This document shows, one piece after another, positions 1 to 9,900 of a stretch of 21,287 nucleotides of DNA. Made by a program: the position numbers and the translations under genes. This stretch comes from a virus. Numbering within the stretch: position 1 is the stretch's first letter; the number at the start of each line of letters is the position of its first letter. Under the pieces are notes generated by a model, which made no database searches, was not told where the DNA came from, and worked only from the letters and a program-made list of their open reading frames with translations. Location: positions 1 to 21,287 of the IMG/VR virus record IMGVR_UViG_3300007619_000014, one strand, 5' to 3'.

Positions 1-190
1 GTCACCAGTGTCATCATCAATGAATAGTGATGTTGCTTCAACAGAACCATTCTCATATCTTTGCAATAAAAATCCAGGATTTCCAGATTTGCTCCCATCT
101 CTCAATGCCCAAATATCACTTCCCCCATCCTGTAGCCTTATCTCATCATTAAAAAATGCTGTGCTTGTAACATGTAAATTGTCAGTTATA
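1..190 (-). repeat. Second copy of fibre repeat (468-bp spacing)
   Basis: This segment repeats 469 to about 658 at an offset of exactly 468 bp (156 codons). Positions 1-85 and 469-553 differ at a single base (16 against 484). Identity then falls over the next 100 bases. The copy is cut by the window edge, so it may extend further left. Confidence 0.9.
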
Positions 191-1254
191 TAAACATCTG
201 GTGCACTTATTGAAGATGTTGTTGATAGCTCATTTGAACTGTCAACTGTCCAATCACCATCTAAACCTGAACTATTAATCGTTATTGAACCATTTGATCC
301 GGTTGTAATACTAATTCCACTTCCTGCTATCAAATAAGATGTTCCGTCTCTCAAGTGAGTAAGAGAGCCAGTCAAAGCATCAGATATTACTATCGCTAAA
401 CCAGAATCGTCCCCAACTGTCAATGTAGGAGACGAACTTGTTAAGTCTAAATTTGCTTCAATCTCCATGTCACCAGTGTCATCGTCAATGAATAGTGATG
501 TTGCTTCAACAGAACCATTCTCATATCTTTGCAATAAAAATCCAGGATTTCCAAGTTTAGAACCATCACTCAATGACCAAATATCACTTCCTCCATCCTG
601 TAGTCTTACTTCGTCATTAAAAAATGTTGTACTGGAAACATATAAATTATTTAAAACATATAAATCTTGAGTGGATACGTCTCCAGTGAATGTGCTGCCA
701 GAAATTGTTGCAACAATATTATCATTTATTCCCAAAACAACAGTTGAGCCAGCACCATTATCAGTTAAAATAAGTCCAGTACCTTCAGTTAAAACTCTTT
801 CCTGCGATAAATCTCCGTCTGTAGCTAAAGTAACATATTGAACATCATTTGGAGCAAAAGAAGTAACGCTTATTGTTATATCATTAGAACCAGAAGCTAC
901 AGTAACATTAGTTCCTGCCGAAATTGAACGAAACTTTAAGTCTACACCAGACTTATAAGAGAATAAACCTTCTCCTGATCCTAAATTAGATGCCGTATTA
1001 GCTTCGCCACTAAAACTAGGTCCAGTTGCAGAACCTAAAACACTTAAATTTCCAGAAATTACAGTTGTTGAATCAGAACACTCAGAAATTAATGGACCCT
1101 TAACCCGAAGAGTTCCTACACAATTATCAATTCCGATTTGAACTTCAGACTGAGGAAATATTTGTTTTTCAATTTTGCCAGTTTTTTTATTTTTAATAAG
1201 CAAATTTGGCAAAAATGCAACATCTTTCTTTTTTATTTTACTTCTGCTTGACAT
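1..1254 (-). CDS. Tail fibre protein, 5' part (runs off the window edge)
   Basis: An open frame starts at ATG 1254-1252 and stays open for 418 codons to position 1, so the 3' end lies outside the window. A competing ATG at 1258 hits a stop after six codons. The N-terminus is basic (MSSRSKIKKKD). Residues about 86-130 carry the common phage-fibre pattern ASNLGSGEGLFSYKSG followed by a SAGTNVTV-like stretch, and residues about 138-190 carry QYVTLATDGDLSQERVLTEG, another recurrent fibre motif. Residues 204-262 and 360-418 are two copies of one repeat, 52 of 59 residues identical and 156 residues apart. Between them, LDLTSSSPTLTVGDDSG matches repeats of the fibre gene at 4771-6918. The family is trimeric, beta-rich host-recognition fibres; which host receptor it binds is unknown. 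It lies 21 nt downstream of the 845-residue gene, with no clear Shine-Dalgarno. Confidence 0.8.
   Translation of the reverse strand, partial: MSSRSKIKKKDVAFLPNLLIKNKKTGKIEKQIFPQSEVQIGIDNCVGTLRVKGPLISECSDSTTVISGNLSVLGSATGPSFSGEANTASNLGSGEGLFSYKSGVDLKFRSISAGTNVTVASGSNDITISVTSFAPNDVQYVTLATDGDLSQERVLTEGTGLILTDNGAGSTVVLGINDNIVATISGSTFTGDVSTQDLYVLNNLYVSSTTFFNDEVRLQDGGSDIWSLSDGSKLGNPGFLLQRYENGSVEATSLFIDDDTGDMEIEANLDLTSSSPTLTVGDDSGLAIVISDALTGSLTHLRDGTSYLIAGSGISITTGSNGSITINSSGLDGDWTVDSSNELSTTSSISAPDVYITDNLHVTSTAFFNDEIRLQDGGSDIWALRDGSKSGNPGFLLQRYENGSVEATSLFIDDDTGD
469..658 (-). repeat. First copy of fibre repeat
   Basis: This is the partner of the repeat at 1-190. It encodes residues about 204-262 of the truncated fibre, including SDIW, GNPGFLLQRYENGSVEATS and LFIDDDTGD. 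The near-absence even of silent changes in the C-terminal part of the unit points to recent duplication or gene conversion. Confidence 0.9.
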
Positions 1255-1275
1255 CCATTCATTAAATATGATAGT

Positions 1276-3813
1276 TTATTCTGATACGATATCAGTATCT
1301 GGATAAGATGCTACAGATCTATTTCGCGGAACCCCGTCCTCATACCACAAACTACTCGTAGCTTCAAAGGATGTATTTTGGCTATCTGTATCAAATGGAT
1401 CGGGTAATGAAAATTTAATTTGAACTGGAGACGGAACAATTGTTCCATTATCCTTAATTGTTTTATAATCTTTTCTCTGTTCTAACATATCTGCTGGCAT
1501 TCCTCGATAAATATCGTGACGAAAAATTGCCTTAGGAGCTACAGATCTATAACTAAACAACCCCCTCTTAACTCCTCTAGTTATTACATTATAATATGCT
1601 GCTTGTCCAAAAGCCGTTCCCTGTCTTTCAGTAATTTCTGTTTGTCCATGAAATTTTGATGAATTTTCATAAAATCCTCTTGAAAATCCATATACAGACT
1701 TTCTTAATAGTAGATCTGAAATAAACCCGTTTGTTGGTTCACTAACTAAACTTATATTATTATTCATTTCTACAAACGCATCATCAACTTCGGGATCGGT
1801 TGGAGTAGCTTGAGCATTTTTAATTGGATTTCTTCCACGATCAACGTCAGAATATCGAGGCTCAAATGCAGCAGCCCTAAGAAATGTTGTATTAGAACCA
1901 TCTGAAAAAGCATATTTGATTGCCGGAGGAGAAAACGACAATGCTACTCCGTCAGCTCTAAAGACCTGATCTAATCTTGGCAATAAACAATCATAAATAA
2001 CTGAATTTTCCTCAGATAATTGAACCCCTCTAAAAAAAGAAGAACCAGATGTAGCTCTTGCTAATTCAGCAGAAGAATTTGCAAATCCAGACAAACTAAC
2101 AGAAGAACCAGCAACTACCCTATTGGGGATTGTTCCTGTCACTACGTCGTCAATATATGATCCTGAAAATAATGTTCTTGGGTTAAACAGATATTCATCC
2201 AAAGAAGGATTAGAAAAAAGAGATTCATGAACAGAAATTGAAGTTAGTGGTTGATTGAGTGTATCGTGATATTCCGACTTATCTTTAATTAAAGATCCAT
2301 AAATTTTAATTCTAGCAGGACCATTAAATATAAAAGGGTGCCTTGCCGATTGCGCTTCAATATCAGATATCTGTCCACAAAAACAAATAAGAAGTTTATC
2401 TTCAGGGCTCAATATATAAGGGGATACTGAAAAATGATCTGAAGTTCCCACTATATTTTCATTTAACGTTGAAAATGTTGTTTTTTGGGATTCAGATCCC
2501 ATTGTTGATACTGAAGCTATATAATTCCTTCCCGAAACATTTCGATCAACATCAGTGTTATTGAATATATTATTTGCCCCACCGAATTCACTTTTAACAG
2601 CATACAAATCAGAATCATCATTTCTTTTTCTATGCCATCCCATAATGTCTGTTATTTTTGGAATTCGAGGAGTAAATTCTAAAGTAAATGTACCTGTAAT
2701 GCCAGATGATGAATAATTCGTTCCAGAAATCGTTAAATCTCTTTCAAAAAAAGATGCTGGCCTAGCAGTTGATGGGGTGTGATTTATAACCGAAATCAAT
2801 CCGTACCCCACAAAATCCTTTGACTTTCCAACCGAATGAGTAACAGCATTAGTAACTAAACTAGCACCATTATTTATAGTTTCTTTCATTCCAATTGTAA
2901 TATTTTTATTAATTTGTGGATTGTTAAATTGATTTAATACATATAGAGAATAAATTTGTTGTGATTCATCTGACGTACCTGTATTCGGCATTGAACAAGA
3001 AAATTCAAAAACCATTTTTTCAACTAAAAATGGATGAGATAATGTTCCAGTTAAAGAAAATAATTGAGATGATGTAGCATCAAATTTAGAAGCAAAAGGA
3101 AATCCAAAATCTGTAATTGGATATCCAACATTTTGAATAATATTGTCATTATTAGCGATATCAGGTCTAGCAGTAGTAAAAACAGCTAATGGTGCTGTTG
3201 CCCTAGGATCTGAACTATCCTCAACATAATTTACGCTACTTCCAGTAGACAAATTTCCTATTGCTTCCCATCTTTTTAAATTAAAATTATAATAAGAAAG
3301 TCCAGAGTTTACTTCAGATACGGTTTCTCCTGTGGACCAAAAAATACTGCTACTTTGTTGAGAATTTAACTCTACCGTAAATGACGTTTTACTTCTAAGG
3401 GGAGATGTAAAATTTGTACCGATTATATTATGATCCGTTCCTGTTAGATAAAATCTTGATGATTTATTTTGTTCAAATAAACCATCCTCTATAAATGGTC
3501 CATTTTGTTGTCCTGGATTATTGAATTCAACAAAATTATCAGCTATGCCCTTTTTTACATTTCCGGGAGTATATATTGTACTACTTAGCTCTGTTTTTAA
3601 ATATTGTGAAGCAGTTGGTAATGTTGTGGGGTAACTTACAAAATTTGAAGATGTAATAAAATCCACAGTTTTACTATCATCAAAAAAAGAAGAATACTTG
3701 CCAGTTCTATTATCGCCAGTTCTAGCTATTGTTGGATAACTTCCTGTTAAATTGTCCCTTTGTCTTAATATTACTCTTGGAGGAAGATTTTTTATTTTAG
3801 TCTTTTTTACCAT
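1276..3813 (-). CDS. Large virion structural-type protein, unrecognised
   Basis: An 845-residue protein I do not recognise. It is rich in Ser, Thr, Gly and Asn, with many SGS and TGS turns and predicted beta character, as in the tail and fibre proteins around it. The N-terminus is basic (MVKKTKIKNLPPRVILRQRD). A distinctive stretch from residue about 709 has conserved-looking aromatic and basic residues (GFSRGFYENSSKFHGQTE, then FRHDIYRGMPADMLEQRKDY). There is no signal peptide or membrane segment. Its ATG follows the TAA of the 292-residue gene directly (TAAATG), so the two are probably translationally coupled and may form one assembly. A role as a virion or tail component is inferred from composition and its position between fibre genes. 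A host-surface enzyme cannot be excluded, but no catalytic motif was seen. Confidence 0.75.
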   Translation of the reverse strand: MVKKTKIKNLPPRVILRQRDNLTGSYPTIARTGDNRTGKYSSFFDDSKTVDFITSSNFVSYPTTLPTASQYLKTELSSTIYTPGNVKKGIADNFVEFNNPGQQNGPFIEDGLFEQNKSSRFYLTGTDHNIIGTNFTSPLRSKTSFTVELNSQQSSSIFWSTGETVSEVNSGLSYYNFNLKRWEAIGNLSTGSSVNYVEDSSDPRATAPLAVFTTARPDIANNDNIIQNVGYPITDFGFPFASKFDATSSQLFSLTGTLSHPFLVEKMVFEFSCSMPNTGTSDESQQIYSLYVLNQFNNPQINKNITIGMKETINNGASLVTNAVTHSVGKSKDFVGYGLISVINHTPSTARPASFFERDLTISGTNYSSSGITGTFTLEFTPRIPKITDIMGWHRKRNDDSDLYAVKSEFGGANNIFNNTDVDRNVSGRNYIASVSTMGSESQKTTFSTLNENIVGTSDHFSVSPYILSPEDKLLICFCGQISDIEAQSARHPFIFNGPARIKIYGSLIKDKSEYHDTLNQPLTSISVHESLFSNPSLDEYLFNPRTLFSGSYIDDVVTGTIPNRVVAGSSVSLSGFANSSAELARATSGSSFFRGVQLSEENSVIYDCLLPRLDQVFRADGVALSFSPPAIKYAFSDGSNTTFLRAAAFEPRYSDVDRGRNPIKNAQATPTDPEVDDAFVEMNNNISLVSEPTNGFISDLLLRKSVYGFSRGFYENSSKFHGQTEITERQGTAFGQAAYYNVITRGVKRGLFSYRSVAPKAIFRHDIYRGMPADMLEQRKDYKTIKDNGTIVPSPVQIKFSLPDPFDTDSQNTSFEATSSLWYEDGVPRNRSVASYPDTDIVSE

Positions 3814-4692
3814 TTATCTCTTAAGTCCTCCAAAAGCTAACGAATCCGTCCCTATAGTTGTATTATTTCTATACGTATATCCTGCTGCTGATGACTTGTA
3901 TCCTTTGGGTCTAAAATCATTGTCCTTGCTACCCGTCATATCTCTAAGCGCATTATCTACAACACTAACGCTTGTTAATTTATCTGCGTCAGGAGCTCCA
4001 CTAAACAAAGTTTCAGGTCTACTATCATCAAATGGATGTATTATTTTTGTGTTATCATCCCCCTTTGAGGAAGTAATAAACAATTCTACTGATCCAGCTA
4101 TTAAATCTCCACGATGACCAACATTATCGGAGAATGGATCTTTTTTTAACGAAGAACTAACAGGAATAAATTGCATAACACTATCAGACCTTAAGAATAT
4201 ATCTTCATTTCCACCCTGTAAAGAAGCTCTTATATTATTCCTAAAGTATGGATAATCAATTGATTCAAATTTTATTGCCTCCCGAATAACTAATGGTTCA
4301 ATAGCTCCGAATTTGTCTATTTCAGGAGTAGATGACTTAAAATCAACACCAGCATTTTTTGATATTTGCAAATAAAGGGCGGGAGAGAACTTGTCTGAGT
4401 CAGAATAAGGGGTTCCTTCACTTTCTATTGTTGGAGGTTGACCAAATACGCTTTGCTCTATTTCGTGAGAAATTGTTCCAGTTATACTGCTTCTCAAATT
4501 ATTGTCTTTCTGTCCTGAATTTATTCTTAATAATAATCCTGAATATCTTTGTTTGTTTGTTCTTACAGATACTCCTTGTCGAAAATCATCAAAAGCTCTT
4601 CGAGAACGAATTAAAGTTCCGGCTGAAGACGTTAAGGTCACCACGCAAGTAGCTACTCCCCATTCGTGATCCCAATAACATCCCCAAACCAT
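3814..4692 (-). CDS. Virion structural-type protein, unrecognised
   Basis: A 292-residue protein with no family I recognise. It opens with an unusual Trp/Cys-rich segment (MVWGCYWDHEWGVATC), followed by a polar, mixed-charge body with beta-type and turn-rich stretches, for example LLLRINSGQKDNNLRSS, and a Gly-rich C-terminus. The start is the ATG at 4692-4690. The gene is preceded by a purine-rich AGGGGAAG about 12 nt upstream and by one of the few real gaps in the operon (78 bp), which may hold a promoter. It abuts the 845-residue gene downstream (TAAATG), suggesting a paired function. Placement among fibre and baseplate genes suggests a virion component, possibly an adaptor or fibre-associated protein. 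That role is inference only. Confidence 0.7.
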   Translation of the reverse strand: MVWGCYWDHEWGVATCVVTLTSSAGTLIRSRRAFDDFRQGVSVRTNKQRYSGLLLRINSGQKDNNLRSSITGTISHEIEQSVFGQPPTIESEGTPYSDSDKFSPALYLQISKNAGVDFKSSTPEIDKFGAIEPLVIREAIKFESIDYPYFRNNIRASLQGGNEDIFLRSDSVMQFIPVSSSLKKDPFSDNVGHRGDLIAGSVELFITSSKGDDNTKIIHPFDDSRPETLFSGAPDADKLTSVSVVDNALRDMTGSKDNDFRPKGYKSSAAGYTYRNNTTIGTDSLAFGGLKR

Positions 4693-4734
4693 ACTACTAT
4701 GCTTCCCCTATTGATGAATTGTCAATAAATTTTA

Positions 4735-4742
4735 TATTTATT
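4735..4742 (-). promoter_or_regulatory. Candidate T4-late-type promoter box
   Basis: Read on the minus strand this is AATAAATA, one base off the T4 late promoter box TATAAATA. It sits in a 78-bp AT-rich gap, about 43 nt before the ATG of the 292-residue gene, which leaves room for a leader of roughly 30 nt. A gp55-like sigma factor is encoded in the same window, which makes such a promoter plausible. In AT-rich DNA a seven-of-eight match is weak evidence. Confidence 0.25.
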
Positions 4743-4770
4743 ACATTTAATACATTAAAAATCATATAAA

Positions 4771-6918
4771 TTACGATCCTGTGGTGTAGTTTACAACACT
4801 TCCATGCAATGACAAATTAGTGCTTGCAGTTTCCTGTACTCTAAAATAAATGATATTCACATCTTGACTCTCTCCACTGCTATTATTATCTACAAGAATT
4901 CCAATAGTTGACGGCGTAAAACCAATTGAAGTTTCGTTATTTATCGGGCTCCAACCAATTCCATCATCGCTCCAATGTGCTTGCCATAGGCTTCCCTTTT
5001 TGATTATACGAAGATAACAACCCGTTAGATTTTTGCTGACACTTGCTTCTGAAGAAAAAGAATTGTAATCCGTCCACACTTGTGCTTTTAGGGAACTAGC
5101 GCCACTAGCACGAGATAAAGCAGCTAATCTAATTGGATCTGTTGTTGGATTAGTGCCTAAATCACCACCAATAAAGATTCCACCACTCCAGAATTGACTA
5201 GTAATTGAGCCAGAAAAAGTTAGACCAATCTTAGCAACAATTTGGAAATCTCCAGCCGGAATAGAAGATTGATATACGCCAGCTAAACCACTCACTCCGG
5301 TAGCCTGTCGTAATGTTAATCCATGAGGATTGCTTGCTATTACCGTTAAATCAGTATCATTATTTAATGTACTCCACTTTGGATTAAGTGTAGTAGAGGT
5401 AAATTCATCATCATAAGAAGTACTGGAAGTAGGTGGAGCATCAGTGGTCCAAATAGGTATTGTACCACCCCCCACAACTGTCCAAGCTCCACTATTTCTC
5501 TGAAATATAGAAACCCCTGATGACCCATCTTTTTGAAAATAAAAGTCACCATTTGACCCAAAACTATCAAGGGGCATACCATTATTTGCATATAATTTAA
5601 CATCTATTGCTGTTCCCCCTAAAGATGCAGTCGGGAAAGAACCGACTGATAATGATGCGGTCAAGGTCAAATCTCCACCAAAATCAACATCTTTTTGGTG
5701 AAGTAGCTTCCCGTCTGAATTCTGAATTTTGAACAAACTTGATTCTTTAATCGTTCCCGCAATATATCGATCAATTCTAATATCTTCACTTGAATCAAAA
5801 ATACAATCCCATGATCGGTTTCCGTTAGATAGCATATCCATCCAAGATGCATTACCTGCATCCGATTTCTGAAGCCTATTTATTGGTGATCCACTACCGT
5901 TGCCCAACCTAAACGTTGGGCTCGCACTGTTCATCGTAATCGAACCTTCAAAGTTAATAGAACCATCTGTAAGAGAAATATCTATCGTTGTCCCTTGAAA
6001 TGATCCGTCTCTATAGCGAAACAATCTCAAAGGAGATCCCGCTGAAGCATCTTGTACCAAGGACCATTCCCGGGAACCAGTCGTATGGAATTCAAGAGAA
6101 GCATCAGCTCCTCCAGATGCAGGCCCATCAATTATAACCGACGCACCACCAGACCCATCTCCAACCGTAAGCGTAGGAGCAGAAGAAGTTAGGGACAAAT
6201 CTCCTTCCATTGTAATTGAACCATCAGCCACCAATATCTGTATTGGGTTTCCGTTGAAGTTTCCGTTATCATAATATCTATTAAATTCCAAATTCTCACC
6301 AGTGTCAAGATTCATTTGCCATCTACGAATCCCCGCATCGGAGAACTTAATTACTGCCTGTGATCCAGCGGCTTTATCAAGATCGATCTGGGGTTGTCCC
6401 GTTCCGTCGCCAACTGTAAATGTTGGAGAAGAAGAAGTAAGAGAAAGGTCATTTCCCAGATCCAAAAGTCCAGTATCAATATCCAAAGTAAGAACTTCAT
6501 TTTGATCAGTTCCCGAACCATCATATCGATAAAGAATCAAGTCCTCATTAGTATGATTTTGGAATCTCCATCGTACCACTCCAGCATCTTTCCAATCAAT
6601 TCTGCTAACACTACTTCCAAGCTTATTAATCGAAAAAGTTGGTAATCCAGTACCGTCCCCAAGCGAAATGGATGAAGAAGAAATTAAATTTAAGCTACCA
6701 GAGATTCCCAACCCTTGAATCTCAAACCCGCTTTGACCAACCATAATTCCCTTAATTTCTTTTATAATATCATCTATTTCATGCTTATAAATTGCTCCAT
6801 GTCTTGTGTTTAATTCACTTTTTGAAATTGTTGTTGTGCCATGATCGCTAGATGAGACAAATAATCCATCCGCAACGAAATTCGCATATGTTCCTTTTAA
6901 TATTTTTGGTGCTACCAT
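4771..6918 (-). CDS. Repeat-containing tail fibre with lectin-like C-terminal domain
   Basis: A 715-residue fibre-type protein. After an N-terminal attachment-like region (about 1-70) there are four degenerate repeats starting near residues 76, 158, 241 and 327, each 82-86 residues. Each opens with a form of LSLTSSSPTFTVGDGTG and continues to a DAG-x-R-W-like motif. The opening of a fifth copy appears near residue 415 (GDLTLTASLSVG). Residues about 497-700 form a separate domain beginning DDEFTSTTLNPKW, with alternating beta strands and a GGIFIGGD motif, resembling concanavalin A-like (DUF1349-like) sugar-binding folds. Repeats would form the shaft and the last domain would bind host glycan; both roles are inferred. 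A GGAG Shine-Dalgarno lies 8 nt before the ATG. The gene follows the gpI/gp7-like gene, the position of fibre genes in P2-like tails. Confidence 0.8.
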   Translation of the reverse strand: MVAPKILKGTYANFVADGLFVSSSDHGTTTISKSELNTRHGAIYKHEIDDIIKEIKGIMVGQSGFEIQGLGISGSLNLISSSSISLGDGTGLPTFSINKLGSSVSRIDWKDAGVVRWRFQNHTNEDLILYRYDGSGTDQNEVLTLDIDTGLLDLGNDLSLTSSSPTFTVGDGTGQPQIDLDKAAGSQAVIKFSDAGIRRWQMNLDTGENLEFNRYYDNGNFNGNPIQILVADGSITMEGDLSLTSSAPTLTVGDGSGGASVIIDGPASGGADASLEFHTTGSREWSLVQDASAGSPLRLFRYRDGSFQGTTIDISLTDGSINFEGSITMNSASPTFRLGNGSGSPINRLQKSDAGNASWMDMLSNGNRSWDCIFDSSEDIRIDRYIAGTIKESSLFKIQNSDGKLLHQKDVDFGGDLTLTASLSVGSFPTASLGGTAIDVKLYANNGMPLDSFGSNGDFYFQKDGSSGVSIFQRNSGAWTVVGGGTIPIWTTDAPPTSSTSYDDEFTSTTLNPKWSTLNNDTDLTVIASNPHGLTLRQATGVSGLAGVYQSSIPAGDFQIVAKIGLTFSGSITSQFWSGGIFIGGDLGTNPTTDPIRLAALSRASGASSLKAQVWTDYNSFSSEASVSKNLTGCYLRIIKKGSLWQAHWSDDGIGWSPINNETSIGFTPSTIGILVDNNSSGESQDVNIIYFRVQETASTNLSLHGSVVNYTTGS
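5688..6690 (-). repeat. Four in-frame repeats of about 250 bp in the fibre gene
   Basis: Four coding repeats with starts spaced 82, 83 and 86 codons apart encode the fibre shaft. They share S-S-x-P-T-x-T-V-G-D-G-x-G at the start and an R-W or similar aromatic position mid-unit. They are diverged at the DNA level, unlike the near-identical repeats at 1-190 and 469-658. Confidence 0.75.
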
Positions 6919-6935
6919 TTATTACACTCCAATTA

Positions 6936-9900
6936 CTAAAACCTTTTTATTCCCCCAACAATTTGCTGTAAAAGTATTGTTCCTTGTTGAGAATGTCTTT
7001 TTTCTTGTCCTAAGTATTGTTCTAAAAATAAATATCTAAATCTTGGTCTTTCAAGCATGTGACTTTCAACAACAAAATTAACACCATTAAATTTAGATCT
7101 ATTTGGCAATAAAGCTTCTATAAAAATGCCTATATTTCTATCAAACCACTTAAAAAATTCAAAAAATAACTTTAAATTAACTTTTTCTGTTAGTCTATTA
7201 AAATAAATTTTTCTATAATTTTCTAACTTTGGATAATCCTGTTCAAACATTAATTCAGGAGACCCAATTGCCTCATTAAATGAATCTAAAGTTGAAAATA
7301 TATTTATTATGTCTTGGTCAAGAGAATCTGCTATTGAAAAATCCATAGAAAATCTAACATCGTCTTTAGGCTCTTCAGATGGTTCTATCTCATATAATGG
7401 GGCTATACCTGCAAAAATATCATTATTTACAAGACCACTATCTTGATAAGATCTAACCCTTACTTTGTTAGTTGTTGAAGCTTCGTCAAATTTTGGAGAA
7501 ATATGAGAAAAATAGAATGTTTGTGGAGTAATAACATTAGTTGAAGCTAAAAATCCACTTCCACTTAAGCTCAATCCATTTTGAGAAAAATCAAAAACAT
7601 TTATCAGCCCTGAAGCATTGCTGGCGGTAGTTGATTGATCAGTTGAGGCATCAATTCTCAACCTGCCAAACGAACCCGATTCTTCAGTTGTAAAGTTAAA
7701 ATGGACATAAGGATCTTTAACTCCTAAAGACTTGAAATTTCTTACATGTTCTTTCCACTCTGACAACAATAAACCTTTTGACCAAAATCTAATGTGCCCA
7801 ATAAGACCATCAAAGTCTGTTGTTCTAACTATTGAAGATGTAGCAATTGAGGTATTATTCAAATATAGTCCAGTAGTTGCCGAATTCATGCTTTGACTTC
7901 CAAACAACAAAAAAGAACCTTTACTATTATAATTTGAACTAATGTCCTGTAATACATTAAAGGAACCTGTTGATTCTAAGAAAAATTCATTTGTAACATA
8001 TTCTTCTGCAATCTCTCCACGATCTGATCGTGCTGCTCGAAGAAAATAAGAACTTGAAAGATTTGAAGAAATTCTTGCTGGAGTACTGGCCAAAAAATCT
8101 TCTGAATCATCTGATCTAAACCTACCAAAACTAACGTTCCATAAATTTCCATCAAAAATATTTGCTCCTGTCAAAACCATTTCCAACATTTGCCCTGGCG
8201 GATCGTTTCCATATATACGAAAATCACTTGATCCTGAAAGGCTTCCTGACTCATGGGCATTTGACAGATATGCCCTTATTTGTGGGCTAGAACCAGATAT
8301 TGCTATAACGTTAGCAACAATCGAAGGAAATCCCCCAAACCCACCATCGGAACCGGTAGTACATAATCTCATTAGTGATTGTGTAGAAACAACTAGATTG
8401 CTTGTAAGTGGGTATCTATAAATTCCCTCATAAGTAAAGCTACCAGAGGTAAACAGTCCATCTGAAGAGTTTGAGGATAGTCCATGAGGATAGCTATTAT
8501 CATTTACATTTTTTATAATTGGTCCCTGTGGCAGTGGATATCCCGGTTCAACTCTTGAAGAAGACAAAAAAGAACTAGAAAGAACCGTAGAAGAACCAGA
8601 CATATCAAGCATTGTTGAGACTTCAGTTCTTATCTCTCTTGAATCCACAATACCCTTCCTTGTTGGACCTCCAAATTCGCGAATTCTAAATGTTGCATCT
8701 GGATCAATGCCGATAGTTCTAAGGAATGACTTTACACTATGGACTGTACCCTTTGAAGAAATAATATCATTAAGATTTATTAATATTCTTCTCCAAACTT
8801 CATTTTGTATTTGTTGCAATGTCTGCTGTGAACTTCCATAATCTACTCCCAAATCATCACCATCAATAAACTGTTCAAGATCAGCACCTGAAAATAAATT
8901 CGGTAAATCCACCCCTCTAGCTCTCGCCAATAAAGTCAAAAATTGATCTGGAACAGTATTGTTTTTGTTATAATCAACAGTAAACAATTTAGAAAAGGCA
9001 TCAGCATATATTTTTAATTCATCCCAAAATTTTGCCCAAACATACAAAAATTCAGATAAAACTTGACCTTCCCCCAATTTTCCTGAACCAGGAATGTTCT
9101 GTCCTGTATATGCATCAATAATTGATCCGTCTTCTGTTGAAAAAGCTGAATCGTCTTTTCCTTCTTCAAAATAATGGGGAGGAATTAATTTTGTTATTAT
9201 GTTTGGATTAAGATCGTCGTACCTACTTGCAGAAGTTAATAAGTCCGAGTTGAAATCAACCGTTGGAGAATAAAGCGGAAACAAAACGGGGCTAAATTCA
9301 AGCAATTCTCCTGTCATCGGATTGTTTATTGAACCGGTATTTCTCAATCCAAAACTAAAACCACTTTCACTTATTTTAGAATGTAAAGAATTTCCTGACG
9401 AATCAATTACTACCCTATTTGTAGAATCATCAGCACTTACCCCAAGAGTTCCAGATGGTTCATTAAATTTATAATATAATTTAAGTTCTGGTGTTTGGAA
9501 TATCCCCTTTTTCGCGTGTGACTTTTGCTGATCTATTGTCCTAATATCGTGCCAAACCCTTAACTCATCTAAAGCCCCTGAAAGTGTTGCTACCGGAGTA
9601 AACGTTGTTCCTCCTTGTGCTTGAGATGAAACTGCAACTCCAGACCCAATCAAAAATGGAGATACTGTAAAATCAATTGTCCCAAATGCCATTGAACCAG
9701 TGGTCTCATCTTTTAGAGATTCTCCCACATACAACTGCAATTTATTTACACTTGATTTTCTATTAAATGTTGCAACAACATGATTAAATTGACCTTTCGT
9801 AATAGATGCAGAAGTCTCCAATAATGTACTTCCAGAAGATACAGAAAATAACACCTTCCCTAAGGAAGTAGAAGTACTTCCTGTCAAAAGTAAACTAATG

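Noticed and set aside
3752-4652. Plus-strand open frames over the 292-residue gene and neighbours
   Set aside because: They overlap well-supported minus-strand genes, lack recognisable domains and have the low-complexity look of antisense translation.
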